Below, piece after piece: positions 1 to 11,909 of a DNA stretch of 64,000 nucleotides. The stretch comes from Thozetella sp. PMI_491 (taxonomy: Eukaryota; Ascomycota; Sordariomycetes; Chaetosphaeriales; Chaetosphaeriaceae). Both the position numbers and the translations under genes were made by a program. Location of the stretch: contig MU270071.1 of assembly GCA_021432635.1 (NCBI GenBank), positions 356,245 to 420,244 of the forward strand. Reading direction: 5' to 3'. The notes under the pieces were generated by a model that had not been told where the DNA came from, did no database searches, and saw only the letters and a program-made list of their open reading frames with translations. How positions within the stretch are numbered: the stretch's first letter is position 1; each line of letters begins with the position of its first letter.

Positions 1-2
1 GA

Positions 3-371
3 GACCGAGGCGTTAGATACGCCGCTGCTGACGCCTTAGGTCAACAATCAGACCTACCCGAGGAGATCCTTCAAGCTATAGCAGCCCGGCTCGAGCATGA
101 AGACCTATACTTCAGAGACATGGCAGAGGTTATATTAAGAAGGCATAGAGTCTTCTACTCTACCCTTCATAATAGTCCATCTGTTAAATCACTATATGAG
201 ATTTTCCTGCGACGCAGCTTTACAGAACAATGGAGTTGGTATATTGAAGGTGGTAAGTGTTATCAGATGGGGTCAGAAGAGTTCGAATGGGAGATCAGCT
301 TGGAATTCAAGAACAGGGTTAGCGAGGCGCGGCCGGTAACTATGCCACCAATGAACGGTGGGGTTGCGTAG
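3..371 (+). pseudogene. Hypothetical protein fragment at left window edge
   Basis: A reading frame is open from the first bases of the window to a TAG stop, and its first in-frame ATG is at 120. It reads about 122 codons and is cut by the window edge. The upstream part contains LPEEILQAIAARLEHEDL, which loosely resembles the start of an F-box motif, but this is too short to name the family. The rest (for example SLYEIFLRRSFTEQWSWYIEGG, here split from its context) is not recognised. It lies next to a decayed, transposon-rich stretch, so it may be a relic rather than a working gene. No function is assigned. Confidence 0.25.
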
Positions 372-2400
372 TGGACGGAGACAAGCAAACGCAACATCGA
401 TCATACAGTAATACTTGCGTTCTCTTAATTTTCTTTCATAGCGTGCCACAAGAAGGGCCTGGGAGGATAGGCATATTTATAAGTTCGAATCTACTATTCT
501 AGCATCTTCTATTCCCTTGACGCACGGATCTAAGACGGGTGGCGGGGGGCGGGTGGCGAAATCCATATCAAACCACTTTGGCGATGCAAGACGTAAGCCT
601 GCGGGCGAGCGCGAGGCTCACCACTACAATCGGGATTTCTAGCATAGGGGGTTTTAGAATGTCGAGGACCTGCTCGCGACCAAGAGGCAAACGGAAAACA
701 GGTCAAGATCGAGGGGAGGGGAGGGACAGATGGCAAGGGTAGCGACGATGGTGTGCCGACATTGTAGCTCGAGTGCTAGCTTACGACGTTCCCTCCAGTA
801 ACTTGATACCTGGTTCACTAGCGGATCATATACTACCGTGAGCGGAAGTCAAGCGGAAATCGGTGTCTTGCAGCCACTATTCGTAGATAGCCCGTCTATC
901 CATCTTCTGCCTTGCCTCATGTGCTATAGTTGCCAATGCTTATCCGGCCAAATAGAGCCAGTCCGCGTCATCATGCGTTCGTTCGGTAACGCGTAGACCC
1001 GCTACAGGCTTCATTTGGCACCACAGACTCGCTCGTGAATGGGCTGGCTGCGGTCTCTGCGGACTTGAGAGGACGGACTGCGAGAGCATGACGATTCGGA
1101 GCGGCTGGTCGTCGGCGTTCGTGCGGGAGGATGTGGGCAAGAGGGACTGAAGGAGGAGTTAATTGAGACTGTTAGCACGGTTGTCGGCCTTAGCCTTGGG
1201 TGCGTAAGGGAGAGGGAAGCTACTGTGCGTGACTGTTAGCTCGACTTCCTCAGTACCTGACGAGGATACTTGACCTTACTACTATTGTATCCTCTGTTTC
1301 GACAGCGTTACTCTTTGCTGACACGGCCAGGGACGGAGAGACGGGAGGCAAGAGAACGCTTGCGATCGCGCTGGTTGGGCAGGACCCAGAAACACACTGT
1401 ATGGTATCAGAACCCGGCCAGAGAGGCGAAACTGATTGGCTGTGGCAGCGTGAGGCTCTGCAGCTGCGCAACCGCTTTGCTACCAGCCCCAGCCCTGCCA
1501 CCCACGCTTACCAGTCAGATCTAGAAACTCCGACGGTTTCTGCAACGATGGCTGCACGTTGCCCCTCGTCGACCCTCGGGTTTCGGGCTCCGCGTTGACC
1601 TGGATCCGAGTCGGTGGGCTACTTCGAAGGGGCAGCAAAGAAGCCAAATGCGATCTGCATCCAGTCATTCCTACCGCCGCCCAGCTCCCTGTGCAGCGCA
1701 AAGGGTGCCACCCCAACTGACGTAATGGAAGCTGTGTAATTCACAGTAGACCCGATCACATTGTCGGCGCACCGAGGCAGGAGGAACGATTTACTCCGAA
1801 CGGCTTTCTTGTAGTAAACCCTTATCCCATCCAATTGACAAGAAAACGGAATGAGTGCTCTTAAGACAGAGAAATAGGCAGGCAACAGAGCCAAATATCT
1901 ACTATATCGCTGTTCATTATGGCAGGCATGTCGAGCTAATAAGCTTGCATTCAGCTACCTCTATTCTCCATTCGTTTCCAAAAGCAGCCACCGACAACCG
2001 CACCAACGCGTCTCGCAGGACTAGTAACCACCAGCTCTTGCGCTCTTGCCTGCGACTTGCTACACACTCCGATCGTGTGTCGTTCATTAGGTCCGCAGGC
2101 CGGCCCGCACCTGCCCGCTTGTCGCCGATGCTTAGAGGGACCTCGCCCTGGGCTTGATCCTTTCCCGACCTTCGGTCGCCACATTAATCTATCCATCTCC
2201 CCTCCAACTTCCATTTCGTTGCCATGCCCTAAACTTGAGCCTAGGGAGCTTCCAAAAGGCGGAGCGACTTAGAGAATTAGAGTATATTGTAAGAAGTGCC
2301 GATAGGGTGAGAGGCTTATGTGCCTTTTACCTCCTCTATATACCTGGGCGTACCGTGCGCGACTAGGGAAAGGTCCTCCTTGGGACTAAGCACGTGATCC
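372..2400. other. Gene-poor stretch, nothing recognised
   Basis: Only short, mutually overlapping reading frames of under about 110 codons occur on both strands. None shows a recognisable domain or a chain of splice sites. The stretch sits between an unknown fragment and a LINE relic and is best read as decayed repeat-derived DNA. Confidence 0.4.
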
Positions 2401-2479
2401 ACCCCGACCAGATGAAGACTGTATACATCTTCCTGCGCTGCTGCTATGCAGAAGGGTACCACGGTGGCTACGACCTGCT

Positions 2480-3233
2480 TCGTCGCGAGAAGCGACTAGG
2501 AAGTGGCAGCATACCGCAACGCCGCCCGGAAGCGCGAGCGGTAGGATTTCCTGAACTTCCGCAGCTAGGATGTGACATCACGGAGCGGATTTGTCGCGGG
2601 GAGGGTGTGGATGTCCGTCCAAATCTTGAGTGCTCTTTTCCAGAATCGGTCCTGGGCGGTGGCGATGTGGGCTTCCGCCTCTGCGATGCTCGTCGTGACG
2701 GTGTGAAACGTTCCCACGATTGCCTGTGATCCGACCCTCTACACTCTATTGATAGCCCAGCATGCCCACCATTTACACTCATGCATCTAGACGTTAGAGG
2801 CGTAGTCCACCACAGGGGCCACCATAGATATAAACAGCTACCACGCTATAGGAGGGGATAAACCCGTCAGTTTTTTCAGCTCTATTACTACTTATAGCCC
2901 TTTAAACGATGCCCTTACTATGTGTTCTTTATATTTAAGCCTGGTGTCTATAGTCATCCCTAGTACTTAAATATAGCTATTCAGGTAGATAACCTGGCCC
3001 TTAACGATAAACGGTTCCAAGTCGGCCTTGTATGCCTTGCGTGTAAAGTGGATGATGGCTGTGTTTTCTGCTTCGAATGTTGCTCCGCTTCTCCTCTCCC
3101 AGTTGAGTACATCTTTGATGAATGCCCCGATGCCTTCGCGTGTGCTCTGTGCTATTGATCCCGTCACTTAAGCTGTGAAGTTATTGACAAAGGTAATTAC
3201 GCCTCCATTGCTGTACGATCTTCTGTTGTACCA
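2480..3233 (-). mobile_element. Tad-type LINE relic, reverse transcriptase 3' part
   Basis: Read on the minus strand, 3233 to 2967 encodes the palm region of a Tad-like non-LTR reverse transcriptase: GGVITFVNNF, then NWERRSGATFEAENTAIIHFTRKAYK, which is highly typical of fungal LINEs (shown here only as family hallmarks). Further along, in other frames, VAPVVDYASN, QAIVGTFHTV and WKRALKIWTDIHTLPATNPL follow in the family order. The catalytic FVDD motif reads FVNN (3177-3191). A codon expected to be Trp is TAA (3168-3170), and a Gln codon in the tail is TAG. Both are the changes expected from C-to-T damage, such as repeat-induced point mutation. Several stops and frame changes make it non-functional. 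The cognate RNase H domain is missing downstream on this strand. Confidence 0.85.
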
Positions 3234-3235
3234 GG

Positions 3236-4117
3236 TTGGCTTTAAAGAAGAGAAAGCGGATTGGGGGGAAGGGAGAACCTTGGGGTAAACCTGCCTGTAG
3301 CAGGTTTTCCACTTCGGCAGCATGCCTGTTGGCTTGGATAGAAGCTGTGCGTTCCGAACAGAAGGCCTCCGTCTATTGGCACAGTTTCTCTGGGATGCTG
3401 CGCGCTATACTCAAAGACATCCCCCTGGAGGACCTTGAGACTATCAGCCCCTTCGCGTTGGCGCCATGGGAAGAAAGGATGGACACTACGGTCGACGAAA
3501 CGGCAGCGACGAAATGGAGGTAGGATGGGCGGTGCGCATCGCGATGAGCAGTTCAGCACGGAACAATGTGGTAAGAATCAGCGTCGTCCGCATTCCACTG
3601 TCCATGCGTGGTGGACCGAGAGACGAGACGTTTACCAAAACGCTAGGTTTGAGAGCGGAGCAGAATCATTCTGAGGAGAACTAGCAGCTATAGTGCATGC
3701 ACTGCAGTCTAACGAAAGGTCAAACACCGCAGGGTCATGATCGCTATAAGTAATAAAGCAACTGTGCTGACGATGAAGAACCCTAGCCAGCAGTCAGGAC
3801 AACAGTATGTCTGCGACGCCTACAAAGCCATGAAGAAGGTCCCGGGGACGGGTAATATGATATCTATTGTGTGGCTCCCGACGAGCACTGAGAACGAGCT
3901 TCAGAACATCGCCAAGGAAAAAGCGAGGGAAGCAACGCAGCGGGACGCCGTTCAGCAGAGGCAAGAGCAGGGCATGCGGTCCACAACGCTCCGCGTCGCA
4001 TGGTCTAAGCGGACCACGAACACATCCTTGGCGGAAAAAGTAAAGAGAGTCGATGCAGCGCTGCCGGGGAAGCATACTCCACAACTATACGACAGCCTAT
4101 CATTGGCCAGCGTATAA
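3236..4117 (+). mobile_element. Tad-type LINE relic, RNase H domain
   Basis: On the plus strand several frames together give the region after the reverse transcriptase of a Tad-like LINE. ILKDIPLEDLETISPFALAPWEERM spans 3410-3480 (family linker ending in APWE). The RNase H core is EVGWAVRIAMSSSARNN, then a strand with MRGGPRDETF, and from 3737 a longer open stretch of 126 codons with AISNKATVLTMKNPSQQSGQQ and ISIVWLPTSTENELQNIAKEKA. At least two frame changes and several stops break it. It is oriented opposite to the reverse-transcriptase relic just upstream, so the two pieces are not one intact insertion. It may derive from a second copy or from an inversion. Confidence 0.8.
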
Positions 4118-4830
4118 CGACACACGCCGCCGTTACATACCCAACAAAGGTTCCAAGCTTGGTGGGCTGCAGGCGATTGTGGATGGGACGTATGATGCGA
4201 CGACGCGGCGATGAGGCCCAAAGCGTGCACGAAGCGCGGTCCATAGATGGCGCATGTACTGTACCCTGTTACTTTGGGGGGTGCAGTTCTGCAGGGACCC
4301 TGGCTTGCAAAGGTATGTATTTGTAACTATAGTTACGAGAAGTACTGTATCTTGACTTGCAGGCTCTTCTCTACCCTGTAACTACCCTTATGTAGCGGTA
4401 AGAAGTGGTCTGTACGGGGATAGTTTGTTAGGCCGCCCCAAGCAGAAGCCGGTTTCGTATTTTTACTATAGTTGTCGTTCCGAATCGCGCAAATGTTGAT
4501 CGTATTCTACAGAGTGATCGGCTAGTGCAAAGCACAACGTCAGCAATGCTAAGTTGTCAAAGCCTTCAAGTACAGTAGCATGTACAGGATCTAATCGTGC
4601 TGCGATCGAGTCAGTCGACGGGCCATATCGGGAAATCGCAAGCCTATTCTGTTCTGGTGGAAGTGGCAAGAGATGCAAGGAGCCAAAGAGGGACTGGGAA
4701 CGGGGGACCCTGGGGTATGTATAGAGGAATTGGCGCTGGGCTATCGCTATGAGTAAGTCAAAAGAGGCTCCTTATTAGTCTTTTTGTTACAGAGTACCCT
4801 CACGCTGGGATTTAAACACCATAAGATAAC
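4118..4830. other. Gene-poor stretch with short palindrome
   Basis: No recognisable gene. A perfect 14-bp palindrome GTAACTATAGTTAC lies at 4323-4336, between two similar short motifs (ACCCTGTTACTT near 4262 and ACCCTGTAACTA near 4374). A 70-codon minus-strand frame at 4466-4678 has no recognisable domain. Confidence 0.35.
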
Positions 4831-4899
4831 CCCACAGTGATTTTCTCTATAATTTTATTCTAAACTTAAAAGCGGAAGCTAAGCCTGATTTTTATTGTA
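4831..4899 (+). repeat. Diverged direct repeat, left copy
   Basis: About 68 bp starting with CACAGTGA and ending with GCCTGATTTTTATTGTA. It aligns by eye with 6930-6996 in the same orientation. The pair brackets a decayed hypothetical unit and could be ends of an old element. Divergence is high, so the match is suggestive only. Confidence 0.4.
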
Positions 4900-5140
4900 C
4901 CAAACCTGGATGCTAAACCTGTAAGTGACTACACAATACAAAAAAACACCAGGTTCGGCTTCCACATTTCTGGTTTGGAGAAAGTTCCTGATGACTAAAT
5001 TACAGTGCGTATCCATTTCTGCACTGTGTTACTTTCTCCGCTTAATGGAGCGACAAAAGTGGAGCACAGTGAAGCTGGACACTCTTAGGTCGCCTTTCTC
5101 CAAGGCTGGCTCCTGGCACCAGCTCCAGGCTGCTCTCTGC

Positions 5141-6717
5141 ATCGCAATTCCAACTCCAATTGGTCCTCGATACCGCCATACGCGAATCAATCGGCGTCCT
5201 CGTGCAAACCAAGCGACATCCCCGTGGATACCGATCCTCCTATCGACAAGCGGACGGATGCCACCGGACAGAAGATGGCGGAAGGCAACCTGGTCGAAGC
5301 CTACACGAATGAACCGACCCCCTCGCTGCCCGGTCATCCCCGGATGACGTACCAATCCGCCCTTGATACTGATACAAACTTTGTCAGCGAGGCGGTATTC
5401 TCCCAAGCAACCTCGCAGCTGTGCGTATTGCTCTGGGAGCAGCCGCTTGCCGTAGAGGGTCTGGTCAGACATCATCTAGGCTTGCCGGGTCAGGACGACA
5501 CGAGAATACCGTCCCTAGTACATTCGTCTTAGGCACCGACTACGACGTCGGCTCCATAGCTTCGCTGGATGCCTATATGATTTTCTTCTCTCATGCCCCA
5601 TTGGCACCGGTTCCGTAGCCCTTATGTTACGCTATATTTGCCATCCTGACATCGCTGCCGCCCACCTGCTCCCGTCGGTCTATATGCTCCTTGAAGAGGT
5701 CAACGTAATGGATAGCCAGGTGCTAGATAAGACATGGGTCGAATGGCGTATGGATCCGGTGCGGCAGTAGAACTTGTTCCGTGGGCTGGCGCGTATCATT
5801 CTCTCGCTGGCACGCGTGCTGCTGCTATATATTGGTGCCTTCTGTTTTTGTGACGACGGTACTATTGCCCTGGCTAACCGACCGCTCGACTGCACTATGA
5901 TGATCTTTGAGAATGACGAAACGCCGTGCACTATACCTAGCAACTGTACCTATTCGGCTGTCGAGCTCTAAGTGGCTGATCTTCTCCGTCTCTATGATCA
6001 GCGCTTTCTCAGCTATCCTAACGCTATTTAGGACGAGGTTGAGTGCCGGAGAGAAATGGCTGCCTGTTGTTGGTTCGCTCCCTTGTGCACCGCTATATCC
6101 GGCTGGAACAGTGCAACGGGCCTTTTCTTCTTTACCTTAACGACCTTTGGCCCTAGAATATTTTTATCAACAACAAATGGAACATTAAGCGCCTTATAGA
6201 CCTCGAATTGGTATACGCCTTGCTAGTCGAGAGGCTGCGTGTACCGTACTGGCTGATGGGGCAGGACCTTGGGGGGCTGCAGGGAGAGGCTCTTACCAAG
6301 TATACTGAGGCACTAGATGCGTTTATGATGACTTTTAAACGAGAGGAGTCTAAGATGGGGGCCGAGCATGACCTATCGCTCACCAAGATACTCCGCGAGT
6401 CGTGGATGTCGGGCGGCACGTGGTTCTGGCATGGTCTCGCTTCAAAGAACGCTATGGCGATCCTTTTCGAACAGTATCTTCGCCCACGCTTCTTCCCAGC
6501 TATCCTTCTTCCCAAGGAGGAAAAAGTCGTATCTAGATTCTGGTCCGAGGACGCCGATGATGTTGCCCGGAGAAAGGTGGATGCATACAATGGATATGCA
6601 AGAGAGCTCGAAAACTTATTTAAAAGCGGAGTCTGCCGACGCGATGACTACAACCGTGTCTGCGGGCCTGATACGCACCATAAAACCTCCCTCCTCTGTG
6701 ACGGCGTTATACTCTGA
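5141..6717 (+). pseudogene. Decayed hypothetical gene between direct repeats
   Basis: An open stretch from about 5141 to 5532 is followed by many stops. A second open stretch from 6208 to 6717 (169 codons) has protein-like composition, with segments such as LRVPYWLMGQDLGGLQGEAL, SWMSGGTWFWHGLASKNAM and PRFFPAILLPKEEKVV. I do not recognise the family. The two stretches are in the same or adjacent frames over about 1.6 kb, which suggests one older coding sequence broken by stop codons. Flanking diverged direct repeats suggest it could be part of a degraded mobile unit. Without a homologue this is only a candidate. Confidence 0.3.
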
Positions 6718-6929
6718 CGAGCAGATAGAATTATTGGTTGCGGCTGCGGTTGAGTCGCTCCATCGACTTGTTTTGTACAAGATCTGATCGTGAGAGAGGA
6801 CAGAGAAACAGGTTCCACCCGCTTTAGGCGCTTAGGCAATGCTAATAGGTCATATCCGTACTGTACCGTGTCAAAAACGACTGCTTTTGAGGACACCAGT
6901 AAATCTAGCCTACTACACACTGTGAAGGG

Positions 6930-6996
6930 CCTCACAGTGACTTATCCTAATATCTTCAAAGCTAAAATGTAGAGGCTGAGCCTGATTTTAATTGTA
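6930..6996 (+). repeat. Diverged direct repeat, right copy
   Basis: Right-hand partner of the repeat at 4831-4899. It shares CACAGTGA near the start and GCCTGATTTTAATTGTA at the end, with a poorly conserved middle. Confidence 0.4.
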
Positions 6997-8948
6997 TGTA
7001 CTGTTCATAGGCAATATAAATTATTACTACTTACCTAGGTACCCTGTGAACCATCCGGCTCAAAGGCAGGTTGCCAGTTACCAAGGAGAGTCTCTGCTAC
7101 ATAAAGAGGGAGGTAAAAAAGAAAAGAAACAAAGTGGACTAGAAAAAAAAACCATGCCGCTCTACCTTAGCCAGGCATTCGCTGATGCAAATGAACGAAC
7201 AATGGGTGATGTGAGATGAGCGAAAGTCGGACGCAGCAGCAGATGATGGATGATGTGTACAAAGTTGTGATGGCCCTACTACGTAGCCATCGGCCTCACG
7301 GCGAGCCAGTCGTTGGGCGGTGGGGCCTCCTCCCAAGCGACATATGCAAGGTTGAGCCTGGCCGCCGATTGGGCGCGTGGTATCTGCATCCGCCTGCAAG
7401 ATAGTGGCTGGACCGTCCCGACAAGCCCGCGCAGGTCCAAATGATCGAATCATCCACATCGTGGCTCGTCTTAGCGGTCGCCAAGTGGGTAGCATCCCGA
7501 TTCCGACAATGGAAGGTCTGGCAAGCTCGGCCGCGAACTGGCCCTGCAAGGGCCACACAGCGGGCTCACTCATCAATTGTCAGACTGGGCCATCCGGAAC
7601 CTTGCTCGAACGAGGATTCTCTACCAACCCCCCTCCGCCCTACTCCTCGGCCGCATCGGGCTGGCTTAGCGTGGGTCATTGGCGCCCCGAATCCGGGTTT
7701 TCAGCAGCGAGGAGAAAACAAGAAAAGAGCCGGGGCGAGCAATTTAATCAAGCTCTCACCCCGATACTCCTCTAAAAAATAGAGGGAGAGGAGAAGAGCG
7801 CCACTCTCGATCGACCGCCCCGACGCCTCTTTCGTCGTCGACTCCATCCCGCGCGCGGGGGTCGTTTCAAAGCTCAACGAAGCCGACCGTCGTGGTGGCT
7901 GCCACTTTGGGGATCGAGGAACCTCGGGCCCGCGAAGCGCCAATCAACCGACACGAACGGCTATCGCCAGCAAGCCCCAGCATCACTCTCCCATCGCTCT
8001 GGCCGGTCCGTTGGGAAGAAATCGACTTTTGCCAAAACTCTTCGTCTTTCCGTTGCTGCTCCCCGCTGCCCGCCAACCGTCCTTGCAACCGACCGAGCGA
8101 GAGCGTGGCCATTTCCCTCTCGCACCTCTTTCCCGCGAAGACCGCGTGCGCGCACGCCCCTCAAATCCAGCGCTCGAGCATCAGTGTTCCCGCCGTCGCT
8201 GCAACCGACTAGCCCATTTTGGCCGCATCCACCTGCCTCGCGAAAGCAGCCTGGGGGGAGAAGAGCGATCGTTGCGCTTCGAGATTCTTGGCAACGGACC
8301 GCCGCCCCTCCATTTTCCCTTTCCCTCCTTTCTCATCCTCTCCTCTCCAGAATCTCTCCCAAGTTCGGCGAGCGCATTGGGCCGTCTTAACTCGCCCGCC
8401 GTCCCCTCCGCCTGGGTGAGGGGCGAGATTGCCCGAGATTTTCGCTCCCACCCATCCCTCTTGTTTACGGTCGCTCTTGCCAGCCGATCAATCTGCACGC
8501 GCCAGTGACGACGTCCTTGCCAGCGCGAAACCTGGATTCCTGGCTCTGCTCCGCAGGACGTCTATGCCATCCCAAAACGTCTCCCGGGTTCAGCGCATTC
8601 GCAAAGTCCGGGGTCCCCTCTTTCCCGCCTGCTACGACCTCTCAAGCTCGACGTCGCGGTCCCACTCGTTTCAGACGGCAGGTACATCGTCTCGGCCAAA
8701 AAAAGAGTGCGGCGATCATCACCAATACATACCTACCTCTTTTACTCCCTCAATGCCGGTCCGGAGTCTGGCCTCGGCCTCATGAAAACTTCGCCGCGGA
8801 CCGACCTGCAAAGCATCCGTCTGTCGCAACGTGCGTCCGCCCGGAGCGTTGCGATATCAACATCATCGGACGGCATACAAGGCGCCATCATCCGCGCCCT
8901 CAGCTCCAGCGACGGTTACCTGCGAAGTCTACCCACTAACCAGCTTCA
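6997..8948. other. Intergenic region and CT-rich upstream region of FLC-like gene
   Basis: No gene is recognised. From about 7600 the plus strand becomes strongly pyrimidine-rich, typical of long fungal promoters and 5' leaders. It contains many short overlapping frames on both strands that look like compositional by-products. Several ATGs precede the chosen start at 8949, so upstream ORFs are possible, but the transcription start is unknown. Confidence 0.45.
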
Positions 8949-11909
8949 ATGGCGTCGTCAAGTCGGACTCGTGCCTTCTGGCTCTCCATTGTCTCCTTCT
9001 TAGCGTTCGTTTCCTGCACGGAGTCCAGAACTGCACGGAGATACGAGATCAGTAACTATATCGCTAAAAGGGCCTCCTTGCCGTCAGGCACACCCCCAGC
9101 GCTGTATACCGGTGACTTCGGGGACTGCCTCGGGGGACAGAGCTTGTTCAATGTGACCAAGTTTGATGCCGCCTATTACGCCCAAAACCTCTCAATTGTC
9201 TTCCATCTGAGCGGTGCGAGCAATATTCGAAACGACACACTCACGAGTAAGAGCGCTCGCCCACCTGAAACGGCCCTTGGCTTGGCATGTTGCTAACCAT
9301 TTGCCAGTGCATATGTTGATTCACGCATGTACGGGAGATGCCCCCCCCTACCCCACAAGATTGAGTACAGACATGGTCGCTAACTAGAGCAGATGGCGGG
9401 CGGGGACTTGATCTAACGATTGACCCGTGCAGCTATAATATCTCTAGGTATGCTGCCTTTAACACGAACTAAAGGTTTTTATTCTGACTATGTGTACAGT
9501 CTTTGTCCTCTGCTCGCGGGCAAGCCAATCGACGCCTTTGCTGTTATACGAGTGACGCAGGAGCAGATTGATGACATCCCGAGCATGGCATTCAGCATGC
9601 CCGATGTCGAGGGTTCTGCAGCTGTGCAGATCTTCTCCAATACCAGCAAGACCGAGATAGGCTGCTTCCAAGCCTCTCTTGAGAATGGGATGACTCTGTC
9701 ACACCCAGAAGTGGCCGTTCCGATCCTCGCCATCTTCACCGCGGTCACCATAGTCGCGTCGTTTCTTGCAGCAGCTTACGGCGTCAGCGTCTCCCATATG
9801 CGAATGCACCATGCCCATTCGTTATCTACTCTAGTCGTCTTCGAGACGCTGCAATACGTCTTTTTCTCCGGGGCCCTATCGGTGTACTGGCCGAGCATCC
9901 TAGTCGGTTGGTGGGGCAACTTCGCATGGTCCGCCGGCCAGATCTACAGCTCAGGTGTAATCCGCAGCCTGGATTCGTTCGCAGGCATCAACGGCAATGC
10001 ATCGCAGGTTGGAGGCGCCGGTTCGACGGTCATCGCCAATGGTGGTGGCTTGATCACCTCCATTTCCGGCCGGTCAGTTGAGGAGGCTGGCGTGATCGCG
10101 CTCGCCAGGAGAGCGACAGATACGAATGGCAACCTCGTCTGGGCGGGAGGCCCAGTCACCCCGGGCATGCCAACACCAGGCACCTGGTACGGCTTCGCTG
10201 GTGCCCTCTCTGGCGCCCACATACCGGCTGCCGATGCATTCTTGGTCGGCCTCATCTGGTTCTTGGCGGCCTTTGGCCTAGCCGGCTTCTGTGTGGCCGT
10301 CTTCAAATACTCACTCGAAGCTCTGGTACGCATCAAACTCGTCAAAGAAGACAGGCTAGCATACTTCCGGGAGCACTGGCTTGTCTTTGGCAAACTGGCC
10401 CTGGAGCGAACCTTCCTCGTGGGTTTCTTCATGATGATGACCCTGACGATGTATCAATTCAACCTCAACGGGTCCAAGGGCGCGACGGCGGTGGCCGCTG
10501 TCGTGTTTGTCATATTCCTAGTGGGGATGGCCGCTCTTGTTACTTCAGCGATTCGCACTCGGACTCGCCTGGGCAAGTTCGAAGTCGTGAAGGATCAGAT
10601 CGTGTTCCATACAACGAAGCTCTTCAACGTCTGGCCTCTTGTCATTTCGATCCGCGCTAGCACGCTCCAGAAGAGGAATATTGACACAGACGCCGTGGGG
10701 GCGATTGCCACGATACCCTTTTTCCGCATCCGGCATGTCAACCCCGACGGGGGTCGCCCAGCCGTCCATCGGGACGAGGAATATGTGAAACGATTTGGCT
10801 GGTTGACGGCAAGATACCGCCGGACGAGATGGTGGTTCTTCGCATACTACACAGGCTACCAGTTTGTGCGGGCGTGCTTCCTCGGTGGAGCCGCGAAGAA
10901 TCCCGAGGCGCAAGTCTATGGTCTCCTTGTCTTCGAGGTCGTGTCGTTCATTGTCGTTCTCCAACTCGATCCGTGGGAAGGCTCGCGAAACACCGCTTTG
11001 GCAGTTTACCTGCTGAGTTTCAGCAAGATACTCACCACAGGACTTTCAATTTCCTTCTTGCAAGCCGTGAACATCGACCGCGCGAGCGCCGTCGTCATTG
11101 GCATCGTCATTATTGCAATTCAGGGCCTCCTAGTTGTTGCACTCCTGATTCTTGCTGCTCTCAGCATGATATCTACCTGGCTGAGCATGACGCGGAATCA
11201 GGAAGAGTTTGAGCCGGATTGGCTCGACTCGATCCGCATAAAGTACTTCACCGTCATGGAGAAAAAGGCGCTCGATACGTGGCAACCGAAGCCGAAGGAA
11301 GACAAAAAGGGGAAAGGCAAGGCGACAGAGGAGGAAGATGAGTCAGACAGGCCAGGGATGGTTAGGTCAACTTCCTTCTCAGTCAAGACGGTCCGGCGCA
11401 CGTCGAACATCGCCGACGAAGAGAAAGATGTCGTCGATGAGCTGGGGATGCTCCACAACCCATCTGTCACATTTGATACAAACCTCATCCACGGCCCGAC
11501 GCGTTCCAAGAGAGCTAGTAGTGTGAGCTCTCGGCATAGCGCGAGCAGCCTGCGCAAGAGCGCTGGGCGTCCGCATCGGACGTCGTGGTCCTCGAAAGAC
11601 TTCGCGCAGTGGGACGCACTGCAAGCAGACAGATCGGACAGCAGCCTCGCTCAGCGGCTCAGCTCGGCAAATGGCAGCGCCGCAAGCAATGTCGCCGGCT
11701 ATTCGTCCTCGCACGCCGCCAAGAACAGTGTGGGATCGTTCCGCCCCAGGAGCCCACCGCTATCGCCTATTATCGATATTCCAGACGATGTTTCGAGCGT
11801 GCGTGTCCCAACACCTCCGGAGACGAGCACGGCTAGTCCCAGCCTCCCAAGCCTCAGCGAGGCGGACCTGCCAGCCCAGACGGCACAGCCATCGTCGGAT
11901 TCCAAGTGA
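8949..11909 (+). CDS. FLC-family (flavin carrier / TRP-like) membrane protein
   Basis: Exons by splice signals are 8949-9246, 9308-9328 (21 nt), 9393-9447 and 9500-11909, giving 927 aa. The N-terminus has a signal peptide (LSIVSFLAFVSC) followed by the ML-like lumenal domain. Joining the small exons restores the family core AYGGRGLDLTIDPCSYNISS and LCPL. From about residue 200 come roughly nine membrane segments of the TRP-like domain, then a long Ser-rich cytosolic tail with acidic and basic stretches. In yeast the FLC proteins sit in the ER or plasma membrane and affect FAD transport, calcium and cell-wall integrity; fission yeast Pkd2 is related. The role here is inferred from family. The start codon has T at -3, and an upstream start cannot be excluded. 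Confidence 0.9.
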
